Positions 14,565 to 23,332 of a stretch of DNA of 32,957 nucleotides are shown here, one piece after another. The first letter of the stretch is position 1. Each line of letters begins with the position of its first letter. A program made the position numbers and the translations under genes. This stretch comes from Thermoflexus sp. (lineage in GTDB: Bacteria > Chloroflexota > Anaerolineae > B4-G1 > SLSP01): positions 1-32,957 of the forward strand of contig DYKY01000023.1 of NCBI GenBank assembly GCA_020722365.1. The letters are read 5' to 3'. The notes beneath the pieces were generated by a model. The model did no database searches and was not told where the DNA came from. It saw nothing but the letters and a program-made list of their open reading frames with translations.

Positions 14565-15824
14565 ATGCGTAAAATCATCCTGCGCGATAAACGAAAGATA
14601 CCACCCTTCAACGAGCCGGCGCGCGAGTTGAGTGTGCTGACGAAACCTCTGTGGCTGCAACAGCGGGATGTGTTGGCGCGCTATACGACCGCAGAGCGCG
14701 AGGTTGAGTCGGTTCACGAAGTCGGCAATGACCGTGAGGAGACCCTGGTCTACCGCGACAATCTCTATTTCGATCAAGCATTCATCGACGAGTTCATCCA
14801 GCGCGCGCAAAAATCCGGCAAATCCTGCCAGGTGGCCTTCAAACTCGACGACCCGGCCATTACCGGACAGGCGATTTACCTGCAACGTGGAATTCGCCGC
14901 CAGGGCAACTATTACGTTGCGGACCTGTGGTACTATCCTTACGGCATCGAACCTGTGGTGCGTCCCCTGGTGATGGATACCGAAGCGCGTGAAGTGGGTT
15001 TCTACCACGTGCCTACGCATATGTCCGACTTTCAGGGTGATCTGGTCTACAATTTGCCGACGAAACCGTTTCTTTCCATCGAACACTGGATCCACATCCT
15101 CCATGCCAACATCGATTTCGGTATCTTTGCGATTGGCGTGCGCTTTGAAAAACGTCTGGAGCGCGATCTCGGATTGCTCATGAAAATGCTATGGCGAGGT
15201 ATCCTCGAGCGCAAACAGGTCTTGACCTCATCGGAGATCGTGGTGACGGGCAAAAATTGTACGATTGATCCCACGGCGATCATTCAGGGACCAACCTTCA
15301 TCGGGGACAACGTGGACATCGGCCCCGGCGTCGTCATCCGCAACTGCGTCATCGGCGACGATGTCACCATCGACCAGGGCTGCCAGTTGATGCTCAGCGT
15401 CGTGGGCAACGGCACTTTTCTACCCTTCCGCGCTGCGCTCTACCGCACCGTGCTGATGGATCGTTGCATGGTGGCGCAGAATTCGTGCTTGCAGATGTGT
15501 GTTGTAGGGCGCGACTCGTTTGTGGGTGCCGGCACAACGTTCACCGATTTCTTGCTGGTCGATAAGCCGTTGCGCTCGCACTTCGGCGGCAAGCTTGAAG
15601 AGACCGGCATGACGGCTTTGGGGAGTGCCATTGGGCACAATGTGCGCATCGGTTCAGGGTTGGTCTTCTTCCCTGCGCGGATGATCGAGTCGGACGTGAT
15701 TATGTTCGCTTCAGACGATCGCCGGCGGGTGATCACCGGCAACGTTGCCTACGAGGATAGCGATCATTTGAAACTTAAGGATGGCGAGAAAATGCACCCG
15801 CGTTTGTACAAGCGGGATGCGTAG
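14565..15824 (+). CDS. left-handed beta-helix (hexapeptide-repeat) protein, nucleotidyltransferase-like
   Basis: This is a 419-aa protein in two parts. Residues about 1-225 form an unrecognised domain containing YRDNLYFDQAFIDEF and DLWYYPYGIEP. Residues about 225-400 are a left-handed beta-helix with hexapeptide repeats such as IDPTAIIQGPTFIGDNVDIG and VVIRNCVIGDDVTI, like the C-terminal domain of GlmU and other sugar nucleotidyltransferases or acyltransferases. No complete nucleotidyltransferase signature is visible in the N-terminal part. It could be an acyltransferase or a scaffold. It lies 21 bp after the V4R gene and 23 bp before the acyl-ACP-reductase-like gene, in an apparent operon. 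Confidence 0.75.
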   Translation: MRKIILRDKRKIPPFNEPARELSVLTKPLWLQQRDVLARYTTAEREVESVHEVGNDREETLVYRDNLYFDQAFIDEFIQRAQKSGKSCQVAFKLDDPAITGQAIYLQRGIRRQGNYYVADLWYYPYGIEPVVRPLVMDTEAREVGFYHVPTHMSDFQGDLVYNLPTKPFLSIEHWIHILHANIDFGIFAIGVRFEKRLERDLGLLMKMLWRGILERKQVLTSSEIVVTGKNCTIDPTAIIQGPTFIGDNVDIGPGVVIRNCVIGDDVTIDQGCQLMLSVVGNGTFLPFRAALYRTVLMDRCMVAQNSCLQMCVVGRDSFVGAGTTFTDFLLVDKPLRSHFGGKLEETGMTALGSAIGHNVRIGSGLVFFPARMIESDVIMFASDDRRRVITGNVAYEDSDHLKLKDGEKMHPRLYKRDA

Positions 15825-15847
15825 GCGCGGGGGCGTAGGCCACGTTG

Positions 15848-16924
15848 ATGCATTCTTTTGCCTTTATCATACATCCGATAGATCCGAAACGCGACGTGGC
15901 GCGCAAATACCCGTTGCTCGGTAAGGTCTTGTCGGAAGGGGCCATCAACTTTGTTTGTCGCTTCTGGCCGCCCGTTGAACTTTCACATATCACCGGCGCG
16001 CGCTCTAAGGCCACCGGCGAGGAAATCGAAGGTTGGCTGATCGCCGTGCCGTATACGCCGCAGCGCATGCTGCAACTGCCAACAACCGAAGTCTATAACA
16101 AGATCATCGCCGCCGGCCATCTGGCGACCCGTTTAGGGGCGCAGATGCTCGGTCTGGGGGCCTATACATCAGTGGTCGGCGATGGCGGCGCAACCATCGC
16201 GCGCAACCTGGACATTGCCGTGACATCGGGCGATAGCTATACGGCAGCGCTCGCGGTGCAGGCGACACTCCAGGCGGCACACTTGATGGATATCGATATG
16301 GCGCAAACGACGTTAGCTGTTGTGGGTGGGGCCGGAGCGATTGGCGCGGCGGTCGCGCAGTTGTTGGCGTCACATGTGAATCACATGCTTTTGATCGGGC
16401 GGCAACGCGAGGCTCTTGCCGTTGTGGCAGAAAAGGTACGGCGCTTTGGTTGTCCTGAGGTGCAACTCTCCACTGAGATTGTGGATGTGGCCAAGGCGCA
16501 GGTGGTGGTGACGGTGACGAGCGCCGGCGGCAACCTGATCCGGCCGGAGATGCTGCGCCGGGGTGCGGTGGTGTGCGATGTCTCTCGCCCGCGCGACGTC
16601 TCCCACCAGGTCATCCAGGCGCGTGACGATGTCCTGGTGATCGATGGGGGGCTGGTGCGGGTTCCGGGTAAAGTGGATTTTGGCTTCGACTACGGATTGC
16701 CGCCCCACCTCACCTATGGGTGTCTGGCCGAGACGATGACGTTGGCTTTCGAGGGTCGCTTTGAGGATTACTCTATCGGCAAAGACCTATCGGTAGAACA
16801 GGTGCAAGAGATCAACGCTCTGGCGACCAAACATGGGTTCGAGTTGGCGGCTTTACGCAGTTTTGAACACAAATTAGATGATGCTTTTCTTGAAAAAGTG
16901 AAGGCGAAGGCGAAAGTTGGGTAA
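15848..16924 (+). CDS. acyl-[ACP] reductase-like (AAR-type) dehydrogenase
   Basis: This 358-aa protein resembles the cyanobacterial long-chain acyl-ACP reductase that makes fatty aldehydes for alkane synthesis. Shared features are the N-terminal block with LGAYTSVV (about residues 103-110) and TSGDSYTAA, the NAD(P)-binding loop VVGGAGAIGAAV (158-169), CDVSRPRDV, and YGCLAETMTLAFEGRFEDYS. C292 in the last motif matches, by position and context, the catalytic cysteine of the cyanobacterial enzyme (C294). No aldehyde-deformylating oxygenase gene is in the window, so the aldehyde, if made, must have another fate. Annotation pipelines often call such proteins shikimate dehydrogenase-like from the Rossmann fold. 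The ATG at 15848 is chosen over the adjacent TTG. It is the last gene before a hairpin. Confidence 0.75.
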   Translation: MHSFAFIIHPIDPKRDVARKYPLLGKVLSEGAINFVCRFWPPVELSHITGARSKATGEEIEGWLIAVPYTPQRMLQLPTTEVYNKIIAAGHLATRLGAQMLGLGAYTSVVGDGGATIARNLDIAVTSGDSYTAALAVQATLQAAHLMDIDMAQTTLAVVGGAGAIGAAVAQLLASHVNHMLLIGRQREALAVVAEKVRRFGCPEVQLSTEIVDVAKAQVVVTVTSAGGNLIRPEMLRRGAVVCDVSRPRDVSHQVIQARDDVLVIDGGLVRVPGKVDFGFDYGLPPHLTYGCLAETMTLAFEGRFEDYSIGKDLSVEQVQEINALATKHGFELAALRSFEHKLDDAFLEKVKAKAKVG

Positions 16925-16925
16925 T

Positions 16926-16952
16926 CAACGCTGTTGGTGTCCAACAGCGTTG
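16926..16952 (+). terminator. hairpin after the acyl-ACP-reductase-like gene
   Basis: A perfect 12-bp stem (CAACGCTGTTGG, 3-base loop TGT, complementary arm) begins one base after the stop codon. It lacks a long T-run (GTTCGATAT follows), so it may be a rho-independent terminator of weak type or an mRNA-stabilising hairpin. A second small stem (CGGTT/AACCG) lies at about 16963-16976. Confidence 0.6.
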
Positions 16953-16994
16953 GTTCGATATGCGGTTCCATAACCGTTGGTAGGAGGTATACAC

Positions 16995-17888
16995 ATGAGC
17001 GGTGGTCGTGTCCTGGTTGTAGAAGATGATTTCGATATATCCAGTATGCTGCAACTTTATTTCAAGACCCAGGGCTACGAAGTCTATGTAGCCCCGCGCG
17101 GCGGCGTGGCCCTGGAGATGACGCGGCAGAATATGCCGAATGTCATCGTGCTGGATATCATGCTACCCGATATTGATGGGTATGAGGTTTGTAAGCAACT
17201 GCGGACGAATCTGCGCACCAGCCACATCCCCATCATCTTCTTGACTCAGAAGGACGAACGTAACGACAAAATTCAGGGCCTTGAATTAGGGGCGGATGAT
17301 TACATCACCAAGCCCTTTGACCTGGAAGAGCTGCGTCTGCGGGTGCGCAATACCATCAAGAGCGCCGAAGTGGCCAGCCTGACCAGTCCAAGCACCGGCC
17401 TGGCTAGTGGACGGTTGATCGAGCAACAACTCCGCGAACTGATTCGCAAACAGGACTGGGGCGTCCTGTACATTGGCATCACGGGTCTGGGTGCTTTCAA
17501 CGAGGTCTACGGATTTGTCGCCGGAGAGGAAGTTTTGCGTTTTACCGGGATGCTCTTGAACGACGTCATTGACGAGATGGGGACGGTGGATGATTTTATC
17601 GGCCACATTGGCGGCGACAATTTCATCATCATCACCCGCAAAGAATTGGTGGACCCACTGCGCACAGAGATCGCCCACCGCTTTGCTGAGAATGTAGGGA
17701 CACACTACGACTTCATGACGAGGATGCAGGGATATCTGGCTATCAAGGACGATGATGGTAAAGAGGAACACGTTCCCTTGATGACCTTGCAGATTGGCGC
17801 GTTGACCGTTGAGGATGGCCCGTTTACCGACATTCGGGAGATCACCGAAGCGGCAGCCGAGGCGCGGCGACAAGCGCGCAATAAGTAA
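16995..17888 (+). CDS. response regulator with degenerate GGDEF output domain
   Basis: This is a 297-aa protein with an N-terminal receiver domain (acidic pair E10/D11, phospho-acceptor D54 in LDIMLPDIDG, lysine in TKPFD) and a C-terminal domain of the GGDEF fold. The usual signature is replaced by GGDNF (residues 206-210), and the LTGLPNR segment by STGLASGRL. The substitutions argue against normal diguanylate cyclase activity; it may bind GTP or c-di-GMP, or act by protein contact. The ATG at 16995 has a strong AGGAGG seven bases upstream. A TTG at 16977 is open but has no signal. It is followed 38 bp later by the giant kinase, its likely phosphodonor. Confidence 0.85.
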   Translation: MSGGRVLVVEDDFDISSMLQLYFKTQGYEVYVAPRGGVALEMTRQNMPNVIVLDIMLPDIDGYEVCKQLRTNLRTSHIPIIFLTQKDERNDKIQGLELGADDYITKPFDLEELRLRVRNTIKSAEVASLTSPSTGLASGRLIEQQLRELIRKQDWGVLYIGITGLGAFNEVYGFVAGEEVLRFTGMLLNDVIDEMGTVDDFIGHIGGDNFIIITRKELVDPLRTEIAHRFAENVGTHYDFMTRMQGYLAIKDDDGKEEHVPLMTLQIGALTVEDGPFTDIREITEAAAEARRQARNK

Positions 17889-17926
17889 AGCTTGACTGGA
17901 GATAGAGAAACAGCGGAGGCGTTTGG

Positions 17927-20900
17927 GTGAAAGGGTTGCAGGCGCTCAGCACACGACTGTTGGCCGTTTCCAGCGTGGAATCCCTGTGGGAGATCACGCT
18001 TGAGGAAGCGGTGCAATGGTGCAAGGCCGACGCGGGCGCGTGGATTTGGACTGCCCGTCCTGGGACGTCCGTTCCCACAGTTGGCCCGGTGTATGGCGCT
18101 GCAACGTGTGATTTCTCTGCCTGGCAAGTTGCGCTGCTGCACGATGAAACTGCTGGGGAAGCGCGATGTTGGGGTCTTCCCGAAGGGATGTTCGATTTCG
18201 CGTTAAGCGTTCCTCTATCGGGCGAAATTTGGAATGGTTGGCTTGTCTTGGCGCGGCAAGCGTCATTCACGGAGGACGATGTGGAACGCGCCGGCGGCGT
18301 TGTCGCTTTGGCGCAAATTGCGGTTGCTGGAATGGGGCGGTATGCAGGCGTCGATCAAACGCGCGCCTACCAGGTGCAGGAATTGGAAACTGTACAGCGG
18401 ATGGGGCATTTGATCGGCGAAAGCCTCAATTTGAAGGCTATGTTGGATGTGATCCTGGAGGCGTTGGCGGGATTGATCCCCTACGATGCGGGAGAAATCA
18501 CGCTCTTCGACGCCGAAGAGGGCGTCTTGCGCAGCCAGGCTTACCGTTCCAATGATGCGGCGCGCCGCGCCGCGCAGGTCAAGGGTACTGCCTACCGGCT
18601 CGATGAAGGATTGAGCGGGTGGCTGGCGCGCTCCCGTAAACCGTTGTTGATTGCTGACTTATTGGCAGAGGACATCACCGAACCGAAGGACGAAACGCTC
18701 AAACTGTGGGCGCGCTCTTTCCTGGGGGTCCCCCTGTTGGCGCGCGGCGAGTTGGTGGGGACGTTGGAAATTGCGGCGGCCAAGCCGGGACAGTTCACCG
18801 CACACCACCAGAAATTGGCCGAGATTTTCGGCGGGCAGGCGGCGATTGCGATTGAGAACGCGCAATTGTACTCCCAGACCGACGCCGAACTGCGCCGTCG
18901 TCTCGAAGCCCTGGAGGCGCTACAACGCATCACGCGCGATATCACTGCGACGATTGACCTGGACTATATCCTCAACGGTGTTTTGGAAGAAGCAATCCGA
19001 TTTAGCCAGGCTACAGCGGGTTTGATCGCGCTTTCCGATGGGGAAAGCTTTGAATTGCGCGCTCGCCGTGGTTACGCGGATGCGGATTTGGATGACCTGC
19101 GCGACTCGCTGGGTTCGGAGTTTTTGGCTCGCCAGGAAACGATGTACATTCCTGATGTGCAGCAGTTGCCCAATGCTGAATCATTTCCCCCTGGCGCGCG
19201 CGCTTTGCTGGTGGAACCGGTCTTCTACGAAGAACGTCTGGCGGCGGCCATCCTGGTGCAATCAGACCAGCCGGCGGCCTTTACCCCGGCGGTCTTGGAG
19301 TTCATCGCTGGACTGGCGGCTCAAACTTCCATCGCGGTGGGAAACACGCGACGTTACCAGGAGCAACTGGAACGCGGCGAGTTGATGCACAAGCGCGCCG
19401 AACAGATGGCGCTGCTGTTGGAAGTCTCGCGCACGCTGCGCTCAGACCGCCCTCTGGAAGAGACGCTGCTCGATATTGCCTACGCGGTACAGGAAGGCAC
19501 TGGATTCAACATTGTGTTGATCAGCGTGGTGGAAGGTGTGACGCTGCGCCGGGTGGCCGGTGCTGGGATTCCGCTGGCGCGTCTGGAGCAAATGAAGCAG
19601 GTGCGCCATTCCTGGGCGCGCATCCAATCGCTGTTTCAAGAACGCTTCCGGCTGGGACGCTGTTACTACATTCCGGCGGAGCATTACGAGAGCGTTATGG
19701 ATGGGCTGGACGTCTTCGTGCCGGGGACCGAGGAGGTTGTGGCGCGCCAGCCGGGTATGTGGCATCCGAAAGACTCGTTTATCACGCCACTGTACGGCAG
19801 CCATGGGGAAATCGTCGGGATGATGTCGGTCGACGATCCTCTTGACCGGCGTGCGCCTACGGCGCTGACCGCTGAGGTGATTGAGGTCTTCGCGGCGCAG
19901 GTCGCTTTGGCCATTGAAAACAGCCATCTGGTCGAGGACTTGCGCCGCCAGCTTAACACCTTGCGCCTGTTCAACGAGTTAAGCCGCTCCATCACCACCA
20001 AGCTCGATTTGCCTTTGGTTTTGAACACCGTCGTGCAGTCGGTGACGAACCTGTTGGGCTATGACTACGCTACGATTTTCCTGGAAGACAAAATCAGTGC
20101 GTCACAGGCGACGCCGCGTTTCTTGCCGCTGGCGACTTCCGGGTATGCGCTGGATCTGGTGGATGAGAGCGCCTTCGAGCGGCGCGTGGGGCGGGTCGTG
20201 CAAACCGGAATGCCACTGGTGATCGAGGATGCGGTTGCCGATCCGCGCTACAAGGCCGGGCCGGTGAGCATCGGCTCGTCGCTGATGGTGCCGTTGATGG
20301 TAGAAGGGCGTTCGGTGGGCGTGCTCGTCGCCGATCGTAAGGTCACAGGGGATTTCACCCCTACCGAAGTCGCCACGTTGACCGCGTTGGCCGACCAGGT
20401 GGCGGTAGCCGTCGAGAACGCGCGCCTCTTCGAAGAGGTGACGCGCTTCAACGAGGAATTGGAATTGCGCGTTGCCGAGCGCACGCGCGAATTGGCCGAA
20501 GCCTTGGAGGGATTGCGCTTGCAACGCGACCGCTCCAACGTCCTCTACCACATCGCTTCCGAATTGGTTGCCAGCCTGGATATAGATCGCGTGCTCAGCC
20601 AGGCGCTGTCGCTGCTGCAAAAGGCTGTCAGAGCCTCGCGGAGCGCCGTGATTTTGCTCGATAACAACACCGGCAAATTGTTCTATCGCGCCGCCATCGG
20701 GCACACTGAGCCAATCCCGCCGGGTGGACGCCTTGCGCCCTTTAACCGGCAGGATGGCGTTATTGGATGGGTCTTCGCCAACAGGAAAGCATTGATTATT
20801 CCCAATGCGCTGCAGGACAAGCGTTGCGCGATAGGCATCGACCGTTCCGTGCGCTCGGTTTTGGCCGCGCCGATCGTGGGTGGGGCCGGGGAATCGCTCG

Positions 20901-22930
20901 GTGTTATTCTGATGCAATCGCCTGTGGAGAACGTCTTCGACGAGCCGGAACTGCGTCTCGTTGAGGCGGCGGCGGTGCAGTTGGGCAACGCGCTCAACAA
21001 CGCCGAATTGTATCGTCTGATCCGCGAGCAGGCTGAGCGCGTTGGCAGCATGTTGCGCGCGCAGCAGATCGAGGCGGCGAAGAACCAGGCCATCCTCGAA
21101 GGTATCGCCGACGGCGTGATGGTGGCCGACGAGAACGGCAAGGTCATCTTGTTCAACGCGGCGGCTGAACGCATCCTCTCGATTGCGCGCGAACAGGCAT
21201 TAGGCCGCCCGCAGGATGGTATTATAGGGCTTTACGGCAGCGCCGCACGCGAGTGGTTGGCGCAGATCGACCAATGGCGGCAGAATCCCGGCGCTTATGG
21301 CACGGAAGAGTTCCTGGTCCATCGCATGGAAGTGGAGCGGCGCTTTGTCAGCGTTCACTTGTCGCCGGTTGTCTCGCCGTCGCAAGAGTTTCTCGGCGTC
21401 GTCTCGGTCTTCCGCGACATCACATCCGAAGTGGAAGCCGACCGCGCCAAGAGCGACTTCGTGTCCACCGTCTCCCACGAACTGCGCACGCCGATGACGT
21501 CGATTGTGGGCTACGTCGATCTCGTCTTGATGGGCGCAACCGGGGCGTTATCGGATATGCAACGCGATTTTCTGAAGCGGGTGAGGACCAACGCCGAGCG
21601 CCTGACCACGTTGGTCAATGATCTGCTCGACATTTCCCGCATTGAGACGGGGCGCGTGGTGTTACAACTGGCGCCGGTCGCCATAGGGGACATTGTCAAG
21701 CAGGTGGTGGATCTGGTGCAGCCCAAGGTAGAGGAAAAGGAGCAGCGGCTTTACACCATCCTGCCTGCTGGTCTTCCCAAGGTGTACGGTGATCGCGACC
21801 GTCTGGCGCAGATTTTGACCAACATCGTCGGCAATGCCTACAAATACACGCCCGTGGGCGGCGAGATTGGCGTCCACGCTTACGTTCGGGATGCCAAGAT
21901 GTACGTGGCCGTATCCGATACAGGCATTGGTATTGCGCCTAAAAACCAGAAGAAGCTTTTCTCACGTTTCTACCGGGTCGAGGACGATCCCGCCGTCTAT
22001 GAGGTATCCGGGACGGGTCTGGGATTGGCGATCTCGCTGTCGCTGATCCAGATGCATGGCGGTAACATTTCACTGGACAGCGTGTTGGGGAAAGGTAGTA
22101 CCTTCACCTTCTCCGTGCCGCTGGCCGAAGGCGAACCGGCCGCGGATGTTGGCACGCCGCCGCCGCGCATCGCCGGAGAAGCTCAGGTGACGGTGTTGGT
22201 GGTTGAAGATGATCGGGAAAGCTCCGATTTGCTCAAGTTGATGTTGCAGCGCGAGGACATCGAATTCCTGACCGCGAGTTCTGGCGAGCAGGCGCTGCAC
22301 ATCGCGCGCGAAAAGCACCCCGACTTGATTACGCTGGACATCCGTCTGCCAGACCTGGACGGGTTCGAGGTATTGCAGTTGCTCAAACGCGACGTCGATA
22401 CGGCGGACATCCCGGTGGTCATCGTCTCGGTGACGCAGGACCGGCAGCGCGGACTGCGGATGGGTGCGACAGAATTCCTGGTCAAACCCCTGGACGAACA
22501 GCGGCTGCGTGAGGTTATCCTGCCGTTGCTCGATCGCCGGGAAACCGTGGTGGTCGCCGGGGATGATCGCCGTTTGCTCGATCCGCTGCGGGCGGCGCTA
22601 CACGTCCGTGGATTGAACGTCCGCACAGCCCGGCGCGGCGAGAGCGCGCTCGATCTGGTGCGCGGAACGCATCCGGCGGTCGTCGTGGTGGATCAACAGT
22701 TGCCTGATATGGATGGCTATCAGATCGTGGAATCTCTCCGGCAGGACGCAAGTATGGTCAGCGTGCCGGTGATACTATTGACCGAGGACGCGGCGCACGG
22801 GGAGCATCGTTGGAATGGCGGTGATGGCGCCGGGCCGGTACAGTTAATCGTCAAACCGTTTTCCGTTGAGGAACTTGCGGCCAGTATTGCCGGTCTTATT
22901 CAGGGAAACAGTGTGTTGAAGGAGTCGTGA
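17927..22930 (+). CDS. giant soluble hybrid sensor histidine kinase (multi-GAF, PAS, HisKA, HATPase, 2 receivers)
   Basis: This is a 1667-aa cytoplasmic sensor kinase; no membrane segment or signal peptide is visible. The order is: a degenerate GAF-like domain (about 1-140); GAF domains at about 160-316, 330-480, 490-670, 680-837 and 873-1030, each ending in a pattern like AIAIENAQLY; a coiled coil at 838-872; PAS at about 1050-1165; HisKA with H1184 in VSHELRTPM; HATPase with N-box VGNAYKYTP, DTGIG and GTGLGL (1285-1400); and two receivers with D1471 (DIRLPDLDG) and D1589 (DQQLPDMDG). All catalytic residues look intact. No cysteine/histidine pattern identifies a chromophore or heme. The GTG start has GGAGG seven bases upstream. 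The downstream receiver gene starts two bases after its stop, so they are one operon. Confidence 0.93.
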   Translation: MKGLQALSTRLLAVSSVESLWEITLEEAVQWCKADAGAWIWTARPGTSVPTVGPVYGAATCDFSAWQVALLHDETAGEARCWGLPEGMFDFALSVPLSGEIWNGWLVLARQASFTEDDVERAGGVVALAQIAVAGMGRYAGVDQTRAYQVQELETVQRMGHLIGESLNLKAMLDVILEALAGLIPYDAGEITLFDAEEGVLRSQAYRSNDAARRAAQVKGTAYRLDEGLSGWLARSRKPLLIADLLAEDITEPKDETLKLWARSFLGVPLLARGELVGTLEIAAAKPGQFTAHHQKLAEIFGGQAAIAIENAQLYSQTDAELRRRLEALEALQRITRDITATIDLDYILNGVLEEAIRFSQATAGLIALSDGESFELRARRGYADADLDDLRDSLGSEFLARQETMYIPDVQQLPNAESFPPGARALLVEPVFYEERLAAAILVQSDQPAAFTPAVLEFIAGLAAQTSIAVGNTRRYQEQLERGELMHKRAEQMALLLEVSRTLRSDRPLEETLLDIAYAVQEGTGFNIVLISVVEGVTLRRVAGAGIPLARLEQMKQVRHSWARIQSLFQERFRLGRCYYIPAEHYESVMDGLDVFVPGTEEVVARQPGMWHPKDSFITPLYGSHGEIVGMMSVDDPLDRRAPTALTAEVIEVFAAQVALAIENSHLVEDLRRQLNTLRLFNELSRSITTKLDLPLVLNTVVQSVTNLLGYDYATIFLEDKISASQATPRFLPLATSGYALDLVDESAFERRVGRVVQTGMPLVIEDAVADPRYKAGPVSIGSSLMVPLMVEGRSVGVLVADRKVTGDFTPTEVATLTALADQVAVAVENARLFEEVTRFNEELELRVAERTRELAEALEGLRLQRDRSNVLYHIASELVASLDIDRVLSQALSLLQKAVRASRSAVILLDNNTGKLFYRAAIGHTEPIPPGGRLAPFNRQDGVIGWVFANRKALIIPNALQDKRCAIGIDRSVRSVLAAPIVGGAGESLGVILMQSPVENVFDEPELRLVEAAAVQLGNALNNAELYRLIREQAERVGSMLRAQQIEAAKNQAILEGIADGVMVADENGKVILFNAAAERILSIAREQALGRPQDGIIGLYGSAAREWLAQIDQWRQNPGAYGTEEFLVHRMEVERRFVSVHLSPVVSPSQEFLGVVSVFRDITSEVEADRAKSDFVSTVSHELRTPMTSIVGYVDLVLMGATGALSDMQRDFLKRVRTNAERLTTLVNDLLDISRIETGRVVLQLAPVAIGDIVKQVVDLVQPKVEEKEQRLYTILPAGLPKVYGDRDRLAQILTNIVGNAYKYTPVGGEIGVHAYVRDAKMYVAVSDTGIGIAPKNQKKLFSRFYRVEDDPAVYEVSGTGLGLAISLSLIQMHGGNISLDSVLGKGSTFTFSVPLAEGEPAADVGTPPPRIAGEAQVTVLVVEDDRESSDLLKLMLQREDIEFLTASSGEQALHIAREKHPDLITLDIRLPDLDGFEVLQLLKRDVDTADIPVVIVSVTQDRQRGLRMGATEFLVKPLDEQRLREVILPLLDRRETVVVAGDDRRLLDPLRAALHVRGLNVRTARRGESALDLVRGTHPAVVVVDQQLPDMDGYQIVESLRQDASMVSVPVILLTEDAAHGEHRWNGGDGAGPVQLIVKPFSVEELAASIAGLIQGNSVLKES

Positions 22931-22932
22931 AC

Positions 22933-23310
22933 ATGGTCAAAATCTTGGTCGCAGAAGACGAGCGTGACATCCGAGAATTGATTGCATTTACCCTGCGTTT
23001 TGGTGGATTCGAGGTGGAATTGGCGAGCAACGGCGCAGAAGCGTTGGAAAAAGCAGCGGATGCCATCCCCGATCTGATTTTGATGGATGTGCGGATGCCA
23101 CGGATGACCGGGTATCAGGCATGTGAAGCATTGAAAGAAAACCCGGACACGCGAGATATTCCCGTGGTTTTCCTTTCTGCGAAGGGCCAGGAGAGCGAAA
23201 TCCAAGAAGGCCTGGAAGTTGGGGCGATGGAATACATCCTTAAACCTTTTGCGCCGGACGAGCTCACCGCGCAAGTGCACAGGATTCTGCAGGAAATTGG
23301 CAAGGCGTGA
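22933..23310 (+). CDS. single-domain response regulator (CheY-like)
   Basis: This 125-aa protein is a receiver domain only: E8/D9 acidic pocket (VAEDE), phospho-acceptor D52 (LMDVRMP), conserved serine at LSAKG and lysine in LKPFAPDE. It has no output domain, so it must act by protein contact, for example as a phosphotransfer intermediate or on the neighbouring hydrolase-fold protein. The ATG at 22933 is chosen because AAGGAG is eight bases upstream; a GTG at 22927 overlapping the kinase stop would be too close to that site. It is tightly coupled to the giant kinase gene and followed 22 bp later by the serine-less alpha/beta-hydrolase-like gene. Confidence 0.92.
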   Translation: MVKILVAEDERDIRELIAFTLRFGGFEVELASNGAEALEKAADAIPDLILMDVRMPRMTGYQACEALKENPDTRDIPVVFLSAKGQESEIQEGLEVGAMEYILKPFAPDELTAQVHRILQEIGKA

Positions 23311-23332
23311 CGGATAAAGTGGAGCGCAGTCT

